Below, in pieces: positions 8,190 to 17,063 of a DNA stretch of 17,359 nucleotides. This stretch comes from Pelagophyceae sp. CCMP2097 (Eukaryota; Sar; Pelagophyceae): positions 9,798 to 27,156 of the forward strand of contig MU657784.1 in NCBI GenBank assembly GCA_026770575.1, in the 5' to 3' direction. Under the pieces are notes generated by a model. The model had not been told where the DNA came from, did not search any database, and saw only the letters and a program-made list of their open reading frames with translations. Each line of letters begins with the position of its first letter. Positions within the stretch are counted from its first letter, which is position 1. The translations under genes were made by a program, and so were the position numbers.

Positions 8190-10031
8190 TTATGGCGCCG
8201 CCGCGTCGAACTCGGCGGGCAGGAACTCGGGGAACTCGGCGGGCAGGTTGAGGAGGTGGCCCATCTTCTCCTGCTTGGTCAGGAGGTACTTGAAGTTGAC
8301 CTCGTTTGGTGTCGTCACCAGCGGTACGCGCTCGAAGACCTTGACGCCGTGCGCCTCGAGCTCGGCGCACTTCGCCGGATTGTTCGTCATGAGCCGCACC
8401 GTGTGCACGCCGAGGCTCAGGAGGATCTCAGCGGCGGCCTTGTAGGACCGCGCGTCGACGGGCAGGCCCTGGTCCAAGTTGGCCTCGATGGTGTCGCGCC
8501 CGCTGTCTTGCAGCGCGTAGGCGCGCAGCTTGGACCCGAGGCCGATGCCGCGGCCCTCGTGGCCGCGGATGTAGAGGACGACACCGTCGTCGGCGGTGGC
8601 GACGGCGGCCATGGCGCGCTCGAGCTGCTCGCCGCAGTCGCACCGCCGCGAGCCGAAGAGGTCGCCCGTGGCGCACTCGGAGTGGACGCGGACCAGCGGC
8701 GGCAGCGCGCCTGGCGCGAGGGCCTCGAGCGCGGCGCCGGCGGCCTTTGGCGCGACGTGGCCGCGGATCAGCGCGATGTGCTCCAGGCCTGACTTGATCT
8801 CGGTGCAGCAGATGGCGTCGAAGGAGCCGTGCTTGGTGGGCATGCGCGTCACCGCGCCGAGGCGCACCGTGGGCGCGCCCGACGGGACGGCGACGGTGGC
8901 TTCCGCGTTAGAACGCGAGTAGACGTCTTCGACGCCCATGACCTCGCGGAAGTACTGCTGCATGTCGGCGATGGTCGTCAGCACGAGGCCGTGCTCCTCG
9001 GCGAAGATGTCCAGGTCCGGCGCGCGAGACATTTCGCCGTCAGAGTCGCGCACCACCTCGCACAGAGCGCCCGCCGGGTAGAGGCCCGCCAGCCTTGCGA
9101 GGTCCACCGCCGCCTCGGTATGCCCTCCGCGCTCGAGCACGCCGCCCGCGCGCGCGCGGAGCGGGAAGAGGTGGCCCGGTCGGCAAAAGTCGTCGGCGAC
9201 GCTCGTCGGGTCGGCGAGGGCGCGGAGCGTGCGCGCGCGGTCGCTCGCGCTGATGCCCGTCGTGACGCCGCCGCCCTTGAGGTCGACGGTGATGGCAAAG
9301 GCGGTGCCCTTGGGGTCCTCGTTCATCTCGCACATGGGTCGTAGGCGCAAGTCGTCCAAGCGGTCGCCGGGCATGGCGACGCAGATGACGCCGGACGTGT
9401 GCCGCACGACGAAGGCGAGCGTCTCGGCCGTGGCGCACTCCGCCGCGAAGATGAGGTCGCCCTCATTCTCGCGGTCCGCATCGTCCGTGACCAGCACCGC
9501 CTTGCCCTCGCGGATCGCCTCGATGGCAGCCTCGACGCTCGCGCGCCCGAGGCACCAGCCGCCCGAAGAGGCCGCCACCTCGGCCTCGGTCGGCATCCGC
9601 GTCGCCGAAGACGCGCCGACGCGAGAATGCCGCGTCGTTTGAGCCTATAGTCGGAGATTGATGCGACGCGCGAGGCGGGGGCCTTTCGTGAATCCACAGG
9701 ACATCGGACCCGACCGAGCCGACTCAGACGATGGGCCGGTGCCCTATGCGGCCGCGCGGCCCTCGGCGGCCACGCAGCCGCCGAGTGCATGTGGCCCTCT
9801 CGACGACGGCGCCAGCCGCATAATCTTTCGAGGAGGTCCCGATCTCGGGGTCGCCGCGAGGTGCCCGCGCGGCGCCCATCGCGGCGGCCTCGCAAAAGTG
9901 ACGCCGGGTCAGACGGTCAGCGCGTCAGCAAAGTGGTTCTGGGACTCGGGCGCGAAGAGCATGGCCAGAGCGACGGCGGCGAGGCCGCGGGTCGAGGCGG
10001 CAGGACTCCGACGCGAGCCGGAGAGGGGCAT
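8190..10031 (-). CDS. ribBA: RibBA: DHBP synthase / GTP cyclohydrolase II, probably plastid-targeted
   Basis: The main exon 9644-8190 contains a 468-residue core from ATG 9596. It catalyses two entry steps of riboflavin synthesis: ribulose 5-phosphate to 3,4-dihydroxy-2-butanone 4-phosphate, and GTP to a diaminopyrimidine. The N-terminal RibB half shows DRENEGD (core residues 41-47, Mg/substrate site), T-TGIS--DR (112-120) and RPGH-FPL through GGHTEA (139-162). The C-terminal RibA half shows RVHSECATGDLFGSRRCDCG with Zn ligands Cys308, Cys319 and Cys321, then RGHEGRGIGL (344-353) and TNNPAK (404-409). Both active sites look intact. An in-frame TAG precedes the exon at a CTATAG acceptor (9645). 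A likely first exon, 10031-9915, joins in phase 0 (donor GTCTGA) and adds 39 residues with a hydrophobic signal segment ending in LFAPE. The next 16 residues are Ser/Thr/Arg-rich. This resembles the signal-plus-transit leader, with its FAP-type motif, of secondary plastids. The enzyme call is certain; the leader exon is moderate inference. Without it the protein starts at 9596. Confidence 0.95.
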
Positions 10032-10643
10032 CCCAGCTCACAAGCCACCGAACCGAGACAAGCGCCGCGTGCACTGAATGAATATCGGAATCGCTGCCAG
10101 AGAGTCGATGACGCGTCGCAATTTCGGGTACTTGCGTGGCATTGGGTACTTTAGGGTAATCGGATTACCCCCCCTGACAGGTTTATTACGACTTGCCTGA
10201 CGCGCCCAGAACGCGCCACCAACACAGGCAGACCAGACCCGGAGGGCGGCCTCACCCTGGCGGCGTCGGCCCCACCAACTTCTAAAGAGATCTTCGAAAG
10301 GGCTGCGAGCTCCGGCTCTGGACTAGTGGCGGAACCTCCGGTCTTCCTGCCCTGTAATTTCTTACTTGTAAACAGGGATTCCGACCTCTTTCCGGCTCTT
10401 TTGCAGGGAGTAGGAGATCGATGCAGAACCCCCACCAAGACGCGCCGCCGTAGTCGATCTCGACCACTCACAGCAGTTGGTGGGGCCGGACTCTAGAGGG
10501 ATTTGCAGCCCTTAAGCTGAACCCACCTCTCTTTTGGAGAAGGTTGACCTCGACAGAGATCCTTCGAAGGCCGAGCGGTCGCAGCCGCGGACTTGCACGA
10601 GTGGTCGGCCACTTCCCACGGCTTCCGCGTCCCGGCCACTAGG
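10032..10643. other. divergent intergenic region
   Basis: This should hold the promoters of ribBA (minus) and the dehydrogenase fusion (plus). It contains a perfect 8-bp inverted repeat at 10154-10170. From about 10201 to 10497 a plus-strand frame without an ATG stays open for roughly 100 codons, and a minus-strand frame is open over 10151-10471. Neither shows a recognisable domain; they could be a transposon remnant, an unmodelled exon or chance. Confidence 0.4.
10154..10170. repeat. 17-bp palindrome GGGTAATC-G-GATTACCC
   Basis: Perfect 8-bp arms around one central base. It is about 120 bp upstream of the proposed ribBA leader exon and 470 bp upstream of the fusion gene. The shape suits a dimeric DNA-binding factor site, but no factor can be named. 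Confidence 0.5.
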
Positions 10644-12823
10644 ATGAAGGTGGTGATTACAGGCGGCTGCGGCTACATTGGCCAGTGCCTGGCGCGGGCG
10701 CTGGTGCGCCGCGGCACGCTGCTGACGCATGGTGCCGGCGGCGAGGTCGCTTCGAAGATCCAGGAGATCGTGCTCGTCGATGTTGCGCGGCCGGCCAAGC
10801 TGCTCTTCGAGGACGAGTTGCTCGGCGGCGCCGTCGCGACGCGCGTCGCCGTCGGATCCGTCGCCGACGCCGCCTTTTGCCGGTCGGTCATCACCGGCGA
10901 CGCGCTCTCCGTCTTCCACCTCGGCGCCGTCATGTCGGGCGCCGGCGAGGCGGACTTTGATCTCTGCGTGGAGACGAACCTGCATGGCACGCTCAGGGCG
11001 CTCGAGGCCGCGCGGCACAGCGGCGCGCAACGGCCGCGGTTCATCATGGCGTCGGCTGGGGCCACGCTCGGGTCCGGGGCGCCGACGGACTGGGTCCAAG
11101 CCGGCGACGCCGTCGGCGACTATACGCGCGCGACGCCGCACACGACGTACGTTTGCACGTGCGAGAGGGGTCGGGTTCGACGGGGCGTCCTTCACGACGC
11201 ATCGGCGTAGGTACGGCATGACCAAGGCCTGCGCAGAGTGCGTTTGTCGTTCTGCATGGCAAAGGCGTGCTTAACCCCGCGCCTTAGGCTGCTTTTGGCG
11301 GACTACTCCCGGCGCGGCTTCGTCGACGGCCGCGGCGTGCGCCTCCCGACGATTTGCGTGCGCGCGGGCGCGCCCAACGCGGCGACGACGGGGTGCTTCT
11401 CCGGTGTTGTGAGAGAGACACTCGCCGGAATCGACACCGTGGCGCCCGTCGGGCCAGACGTCAAGCACGCCGTCGCGAGCGCCCGCGCCGCCGTCGACGG
11501 CCTTATTACAGCGCACGAGGCTTTTGCGGCCGACGCCGACGCCGTCCTCGGCTTCGACCGCACCGTCTTCATCCCCTCGGCAAGCGTCTCGCTCAAAGAC
11601 CTCGTTTCCGCGACGCACCGCAACGTCACCGCCGAGTCGCTTGCGAAACTCGGCAAAGTGACGTACGCCGTCGACGCCAAGCTCTCCGCAGCCGTGGCCT
11701 CGTTCCCGACGCAAGTCGAATGCGACCGCGCGCTCAAGCTCGGTGCGCTTGTTCTTGCGAGGCCGCAACGCCCTTTCCAGCGCATGGCGCACGCGGCGCC
11801 CTTTGGTAGGCATGGCCCCGGCGGCGGACGCGTACGGGCTCGTGCGCCAGTACGCAAACGACTTCCCGGACGCGCTCGCGGCCGGCGTCGTCCTCACCGA
11901 CGAGGCGCCGCCGGCGGCCGACGCCGACGAGCCCGGCGACGACTCCGTGGCGGTGGCGCTCGTGACGGGCGGCGGGTCGGGCATCGGCCGCGCCGTGGCG
12001 CTGCGCCTCGCGGGCGGCGGCTGGCGCGCGGGCGCTTCCAAGTTCGCAGTCGTCGTCACGGGCCGGCGCGCCGGCGCTTTGGAGGAGACGGCCGCTTTAG
12101 TCCGAGCGGTGGCGCCCGACGCTGACGTTTTAACCGTGCCCGCGGACCTCACGGATCCGCGCGACGTCGCAAAGCTCTTTACCGAGATCCGGAGCAAGTA
12201 CGGCCGCCTCGATGTCGTCTTCAACAACGCGGGAGTCAACGTGCCGCCGACCCCTTTCCAGGATTACTCTTTAGCGGACTGGCGCAAGGTCGTCGGCACG
12301 AACTTGGATGCCGTCTTCCACGTCAGCCGAGAGGCCTTCATCCTGATGCAGAACCAAGGCGGCGGCCGCATCATCAACAACGGCTCCGTCTCGGCGCAGG
12401 TCCCGCGGCCAAACGCATCTGCGTACACGGCGTCGAAGCACGCCGTCACGGGCCTGACAAAGGCCATCGCGCTGGACGGCCGTCGGTATAATATTGCCTG
12501 CGGACAGATCGACTACGGCAACGTGGTTTCCGACATCTCGGCAAAGACCGCCGCGGGCATCATGCAGGCCGACGGCACCGTCAAGTCCGAGCCGCGAGAT
12601 CCCGCGTCGACGCAAGTCGGAAGGCAGACTTTGTTGTTTGTGCCATTTTGAGGCTTTGGGGTCGACGCTCGTCCGTGGCTGCTTTTCGACCGTCGCATCT
12701 AGGCGCATGGGCGCGTCTGACGCCGCCGACGCCGTGTACTACATGGCTTCGCTGCCGCTCTCCGCCAACGTTTTGAACATGACTGTCATGGCGACGGGTA
12801 TGCCCTTTGTCGGCCGCGGCTAG
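10644..12823 (+). CDS. fusion: DenD-like NAD-dependent epimerase/dehydrogenase + short-chain dehydrogenase
   Basis: Exons are 10644-11146, 11211-11237, 11288-11742, 11810-12605 and 12703-12823. The phases sum exactly to 633 residues and TAG. Residues 1-~350 are an extended SDR (NAD epimerase/dehydratase fold). They have GGCGYIG at 7-13, 'FHLGAVMSG-GEADFDL' and a YxxxK pair Y169/K173 in 'TYGMTK', then 'DYSRRGFVDGRGVRLPTICVR'. This order matches D-erythronate dehydrogenase (DenD), which oxidises D-erythronate to the 2-keto acid with NAD. Residues ~375-633 are a classical SDR: TGGGSGIG (381-388), NNAG (467-470), Ser near 521-523, Y534xxxK538, GQIDYGN, and an ending close to 'MTVMATGMPFVGRG'. A ~25-residue Asp/Ala linker joins them without a stop. 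Removing the intron 11743-11809 is what restores the epimerase C-terminal helix and the join. Donors are GTACGT, GTGCGT, GTGCGC and GTCGAC; acceptors are TAG. Both halves resemble bacterial proteins, so transfer followed by fusion is plausible. Substrates are inferred from family only. Confidence 0.87.
11211..11237 (+). other. 27-nt microexon carrying the catalytic YxxxK
   Basis: This exon lies between a TAG acceptor and a GTGCGT donor. It encodes the Tyr and Lys of the epimerase-half active site (TYGMTKACAE). The flanking introns are 64 and 50 bp. The frame (phase 2 on both sides) and the family alignment both require it. Confidence 0.8.
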
Positions 12824-12901
12824 GACGAACGAGTGAGGCATGAGGGTTTTAATTTATATGCCGGAAAGCGACCGTGGCATTGGGTGCAGTGTGCATCTCC
12901 C

Positions 12902-13079
12902 ATGCAGATCGGCGGCGCTCGCAGGGAGAGAGTGGTCGAGTGTCACGAGGACGCAGACCGTTCTATCTCACTGGGCGATTTCGATGGGCAATGCAGATTG
13001 GCGGCGCTCGCAGGGAGAGAGTGGTCGAGTGTCACGAGGACGCAGACCGTTCTATCTCACTGGGCGATTTCGATGGGCA
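12902..13079. repeat. 89-bp tandem duplication
   Basis: Copies 12902-12990 and 12991-13079 differ at a single base (12910 C versus 12999 T). They lie in the 372-bp gap between the convergent fusion and helicase genes, likely in one or both 3' UTRs. The 89-bp period is not a multiple of three and the duplication is open in all three plus frames, which creates artificial open frames of about 100-130 codons here. Confidence 0.92.
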
Positions 13080-13195
13080 TTGTGGGGTGCTCAGGTACAC
13101 GCAGCGGTTCTCGCCGGCGGCTCAGTTCCAAAGCGAACAGCGATTTTCTCGTGCGCCGTCCGTATTACGAGTAACATTTTAGATACGCCATGGCT

Positions 13196-16100
13196 TCACA
13201 GGATGATCCTCCACGAGGATTCCGAAGAGTAGATGGTGTGCAGGTCCGTCGGGTACATGACGTCAAAGTCCGCAGAGCCGAGGAGCGCAGAGGCGCGGTC
13301 GACAACAGACTCGGCGCCGCCGTCGTCGTCGCCCGGGCACCGAGCGCCTACGCGGAGGCGTCGACCGTCCGTCCGTCCGTCGAGAGCCGTCGAGCTTCGA
13401 CCGTCCCGTCGACCGTCGACCGTCCGTCGACCGTCGACAGTCCGCGGGCCGTGGCGTATCGGTGTCGAGGTCGTCGAGGGACGCACCGCGGTATGCGTCG
13501 TGGTCTTGACAGTATTTTACGAGGTCGCACCAATACGGTTCCGTCATGAGCAAGTGCGGGTGGCCCACCTAAGGACCGCCCGTCGCATATGATGAGAGCC
13601 ACGATCCCGGGCGATGCCGCTCCCGACTCGGCTCGCACAGACGTGCTCCGGTCCGCGTTTCCCATCCTCGGCGCCGTGTCGGACGACGATGCACAAAGCC
13701 TTTGCTCTTGTGATTGCGACGTTGAACCGCCTCGCGTCGAGAAGGCCTATGGGCGGCAGCGCGGCGCCGTCGACGGCGGATGCGGTGCCGACGAAGGGCC
13801 TCGACGAGAGCGTCGTCGAGACGATGACGACGCGCATCTCCGCGCCCTGGAAGTCGTAGACCTGCCCCACGGAGACGGCGCCGAGGCCCAGCGACCGCAG
13901 CAAAGTGCGCAGCTTGAGGACCTGCTTACGGAAGGCACCTGCGCAGGGCCGCGGTGCTCGCAGGGCTGCGGAAAAGCAGAGGGCAAAGATCAGAGGCTGC
14001 AAAAAAGACTGACAGAGCACGCCGACGTCCTTGGGCTCGCATTGGACCGTCTTGGAGCGGACGAGGAGCGAGATGAGCTCTGCGACTTTATGCGCCTCCA
14101 AAGGGTTGAAGAAGGATGGCGAGTCGAGCTCTCGCATGTGGCGGCCGCAGACGCCCCACGTCAGCAGCGCAAAGCCGCCGTGCTCCCAGGGCAGCAGCGA
14201 AGACGTGACGTCGCGGTCCGCGGCCTCGCGGAGCTTTGAAGCGTAAAACAAGCGGCTCGGCACTTCCAGCAGCGCGGCGTGCGCGCGGTAGTTTTCACAG
14301 AGGCGGACGACGGTGGCGCCGTTGCCGGCGGATTCGCGCTGTTCCATGAGGCGCTGGAGCAGCGACTTACCGAGGCCGAGCTGCATCGCGGCCCGCGACG
14401 CCACGTGCGGCCCGAGCTGCCACGGGTCGCCACTCAAGGCGACGCGCGTCTCCGGCCCCGCCAAAGCCAACGCGCAGAGGCACTCGGGCTCGAGCGCCTG
14501 CGCCGCCTCGTCGACGACGATGTGCGTAAAGTGTCCGCCGCCGAGCTGCGCGAGGAGGAGCAGGCCCGCGCAGCCGCACGTCGAGACGACGACGCGCGCC
14601 GCGGCGATGGCCGCCTTTGAAGGCACGTCCAGGACGCCGTCAACGGCCTTGCTCGACGATAAAAGCTGGCGGTCCACGGACTCAATCTTCCTCTGCCACC
14701 AATTGAGGCGCAGCAGCGAAGCGCCGCCGCCCACGCTTCCGCAGCCGAGGAGCCGCGTCGCCAAAAGGTCCGCCGCCTCGTCGCTCGGCGCGCACGCCAG
14801 CACCCGCGCATGAGGCTTGCGCCGGAGCACGGCGTCGATGGCCGCCACGACCGTCTTCGTCTTGCCCGTGCCCGGCGGCCCGAAGAGCAGCACGCAGCCG
14901 CCGTTTTGAGACCGCGGGCCCGTAATCGCGGAAACGGCGCGCCGCTGCGCGGCGTTGAGAGACGCGTCCGCGCCTTCTTCGTCGGCGCCGTCTTCGTCGG
15001 CGCCCGCGCCGCCGTCGGCGCAGTCCGCGGGCCTCGGCGCATCGGCGCCGGGCGGCTTGTCGGCGCCGGGCGGCTCGAGGAGCGCGGCGAAGACGAGGGC
15101 CCGCCGCGCCGCCTCTGTGATTGCGGCCTGGGCAAAGTCGGCGCCCGTGTGCGACGAAACGAAGCGCACGTGCCACCGCAGCGGCGCACATTTCGCGCGC
15201 TCGCCGACGCAGCCGAATATGTCTCGGTCGCCCGGTGGCATCTCGTGGACCGCCTCGGTGAGCGGCACGCGCGGCACGGCGAACTCGACCTCGTCGTCGC
15301 GCACGGCGACGACGACGCACCGCAGCTCGATGAGGACGCCCTCCTGCGCCCAGTCGGCGTGCCGTCGCTTGCAGCGCCGCATCGACTGCGACTTTGACAC
15401 GGTGCGCCACGACTCCGCCGTCAGCCGCAGCCGCAGGCCGTCGCCGAGCCGCAGCGGCGGCCGCGCCGAGGAGCCCTCGGCGAGGCCGGGCACCTGAGAA
15501 TCGGCGCTCCACGCCGCGGCGCAGCGTCCAACGGGCGGGCGCGCGGCACAGTCGACTGACCTTGAGGCGCGCCATGAACGGGGCGTATTCTGCGTATTCT
15601 TTGCGGCTCACGACGCCTCGCAGCTTGAACTCGGCCTCGAAGACGTCAAAGTTCGAGACGTCGCCGTCGGCCGCGCTCTGCTCAAGCCACAGCTGCGCTC
15701 GAAGCCGCGCGAGGTGGGCCACGAGCGCGGGCGCCGCCGCCACCCGCGATCCCATGGCCCGGCCCACGGACGCCGTCGCCGCAAAAGCGACGGCGTTCTG
15801 GAACCAATCCCAGCTGGCCCCGCCGGCCCCGTCCTCGCGCCAGAGCGCCTCGGCGTGGGCGGCGTGGGCGGTGCAGACCGGCGGCTGCGCCTCGCCCCGC
15901 GCGGCGGTGGCCTGCGCGGCGACGCCGGCGCCGGAAACGAGCGGCCGTAGCGTCGCCGCGGCGCGCGGCTTGGCCACGCGGTCCGTCGGCAGGACGAGCG
16001 GCTCGCAGGCGCCGATGGGCAGCGCCGAGAGGGCGGCGCGCTCCGCGTCGGGCGAGTCGACGAGGCATCGGAGCCAGGGGACGTTTACGGCGTCGATTGC

Positions 16101-16976
16101 GCGGAAGCGCAGCGGCGTGTCAAAGAAGGTGCGCAGGCCTTCGGGCACGAACGGCGGCGCCTCGGCCGTGAGCGTCATGGCGCTGAGGGCGTCGGCCTCG
16201 GCGGCGGTGACGAGCGTGCAACGCGCCGAGACGCCGACGAGCGACGTCCAGACGGACGTCGAGAGGAGCGACACGTGCGGCGCATAGCACGCCTCCGTCA
16301 CCTCGACGACGACGAGGCAGCTCGCGGCGCAGCCCGACGCCGCCCGCGCGCCGCCGGCCGCGCCGTCCCCGGCATAAACGCGGAGCCGGAGCCGCGCGCC
16401 GGGTTCAACGACAACGTCGCGCGCGTCGCCGTCGGCGGCCTTTGCGTCGACGTCGCCGGCGGGCGTCTCGAGGACGACGGAGAAGACGTCGCCGGGGTCG
16501 AAGACCACGCGCACGTGGACGCGCCGCGGCACACCCCCGCAGTTCAAGACGCAGAGCGCGGCCTCGCTGCGCCGCGGCGGCAGCGCCTCCGTGCGCCGCC
16601 GCCGCCGAACCGGCCGGGTGGGGCTGACCGCCTCGTAACCCGGAGGGACAAAGTCGGCCTCGTCGTCGTCGCCGCAGTCGACGTCGTCGTCTTCGCCAAT
16701 GAGGACGTGGCCGAGCGCGATCTCGCGCGGTAAAGGCTCGAGAAAGTCGTCGGAAACGAGCGTGATACCGCTTTTCGGCTTGACGGCCAGCTCGAGGCGG
16801 CCCGCCGGTGTCGCCAGCGCCGCTATGATGGCCGGCGCCAGCGGCGGCCGCGGCTCGAGGCGGCCCGCCAGCGCCATTCGAATGGCCGGCGCTGTTGCCG
16901 GCCGCGGCGGGCCGACATCAATGACACCGCTCGAAGCCTCGGAGGGTCCCAGCCCGGTCGGCGGGCCGACGTCCAT
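13196..16976 (-). CDS. MOV10/SDE3/Armitage-type SF1 RNA helicase
   Basis: Exons are 16976-15561, 15493-14014, 13938-13685, 13568-13487 and 13347-13196, giving about 1127 residues. The introns restore MOV10-family text at each joint: 'GVLC|AFRKQVLKLR', 'KALCIV|VGHPHLLMTEPYW' and 'DAYR|G'. The helicase core has GPPGTGKT (Walker A), VVDEAAQALEPE (DEAA box), SGDPWQLGP (motif III), a CENYR element, 'VGQVYDFQGAE' (motif V) and RRFNVAITRAKAL (motif VI). The ~640-residue N-terminal part has beta-rich segments and the 'YAPFMARLK' and 'LRLGDGLRLR' regions typical of this family. A disordered Asp/Ala/Pro insert sits just before the core. MOV10-type helicases unwind RNA 5' to 3' and act in RNA silencing, RNP remodelling and control of retroelements in the cytoplasm. 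The start at 16976 is the first ATG of the open frame; a later ATG or an upstream exon is possible. The motif V Gln-Gly is kept, but 'GAE' replaces the common 'GQE'. Confidence 0.9.
13348..13486 (-). other. helicase last intron with TCGACGG repeats
   Basis: Donor G|GTGCGT after 13487 and acceptor GTAG before 13347, phase 1. The intron body is built of repeated ACGGTCGACGG-like words (about 13370-13440) and is therefore open in several frames. Splicing it out gives a C-terminus ending SSESSWRIIL, like other MOV10 tails; reading through gives an Arg-rich tail with no family match. Confidence 0.7.
13939..14013 (-). other. 75-nt in-frame intron in the helicase core
   Basis: Donor GTCAGT after 14014 and acceptor GCGCAG before 13938. 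The length is divisible by three and contains no stop, so retention would add 25 residues between GVLC and AFRKQV. The family alignment says it is normally removed, and another donor in this gene (15560) is also GTCAGT. Confidence 0.75.
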
Positions 16977-16996
16977 GGCGCCGCTCGAAGCCTCGG
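16909..16996. repeat. imperfect 34-bp direct repeat, 54-bp period
   Basis: The segments 16909-16942 and 16963-16996 match at about 30 of 34 positions. They encode repeated Glu-Ala-Ser-Ser-Gly ... Asp-Val-Gly-Pro-Pro units at the helicase N-terminus. Further imperfect repeats follow at 16790-16880. This N-terminal extension is low complexity and probably disordered. Confidence 0.6.
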
Positions 16997-17063
16997 CCCG
17001 GGCGCCGCGCGGCGCGCGCGGCGGGGATCGACACGGATCTGACCGGACAGACCCGAGGACCAC

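Noticed and set aside
8130..9344. Plus-strand open frames across ribBA
   Set aside because: Antisense shadows of a clearly conserved enzyme with both active sites intact.
9597..10031. Bacterial-style FMN riboswitch upstream of ribBA
   Set aside because: The gene is eukaryotic with an upstream leader exon, and I see no RFN-element conserved core.
10140..10170. TTAGGG telomere-like word
   Set aside because: A single occurrence, not an array.
11743..11809. An apparent separate start for the SDR half, with the upstream Met-rich frame read as its own gene
   Set aside because: The first ATG region falls in an intron, and the epimerase C-terminal helix needs the spliced join; a separate gene would truncate the epimerase.
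12833..13232. Three overlapping plus-strand open frames of 100-130 codons
   Set aside because: They are created by the 89-bp duplication being open in all frames; each repeats the same residues from the other copy and shows no family motif.
14682..15560. Long minus-strand frame continuing past the helicase first exon into Arg/Ala-rich sequence
   Set aside because: It reads through the 15494-15560 intron in the wrong frame; family similarity resumes only in the spliced frame from 15493.
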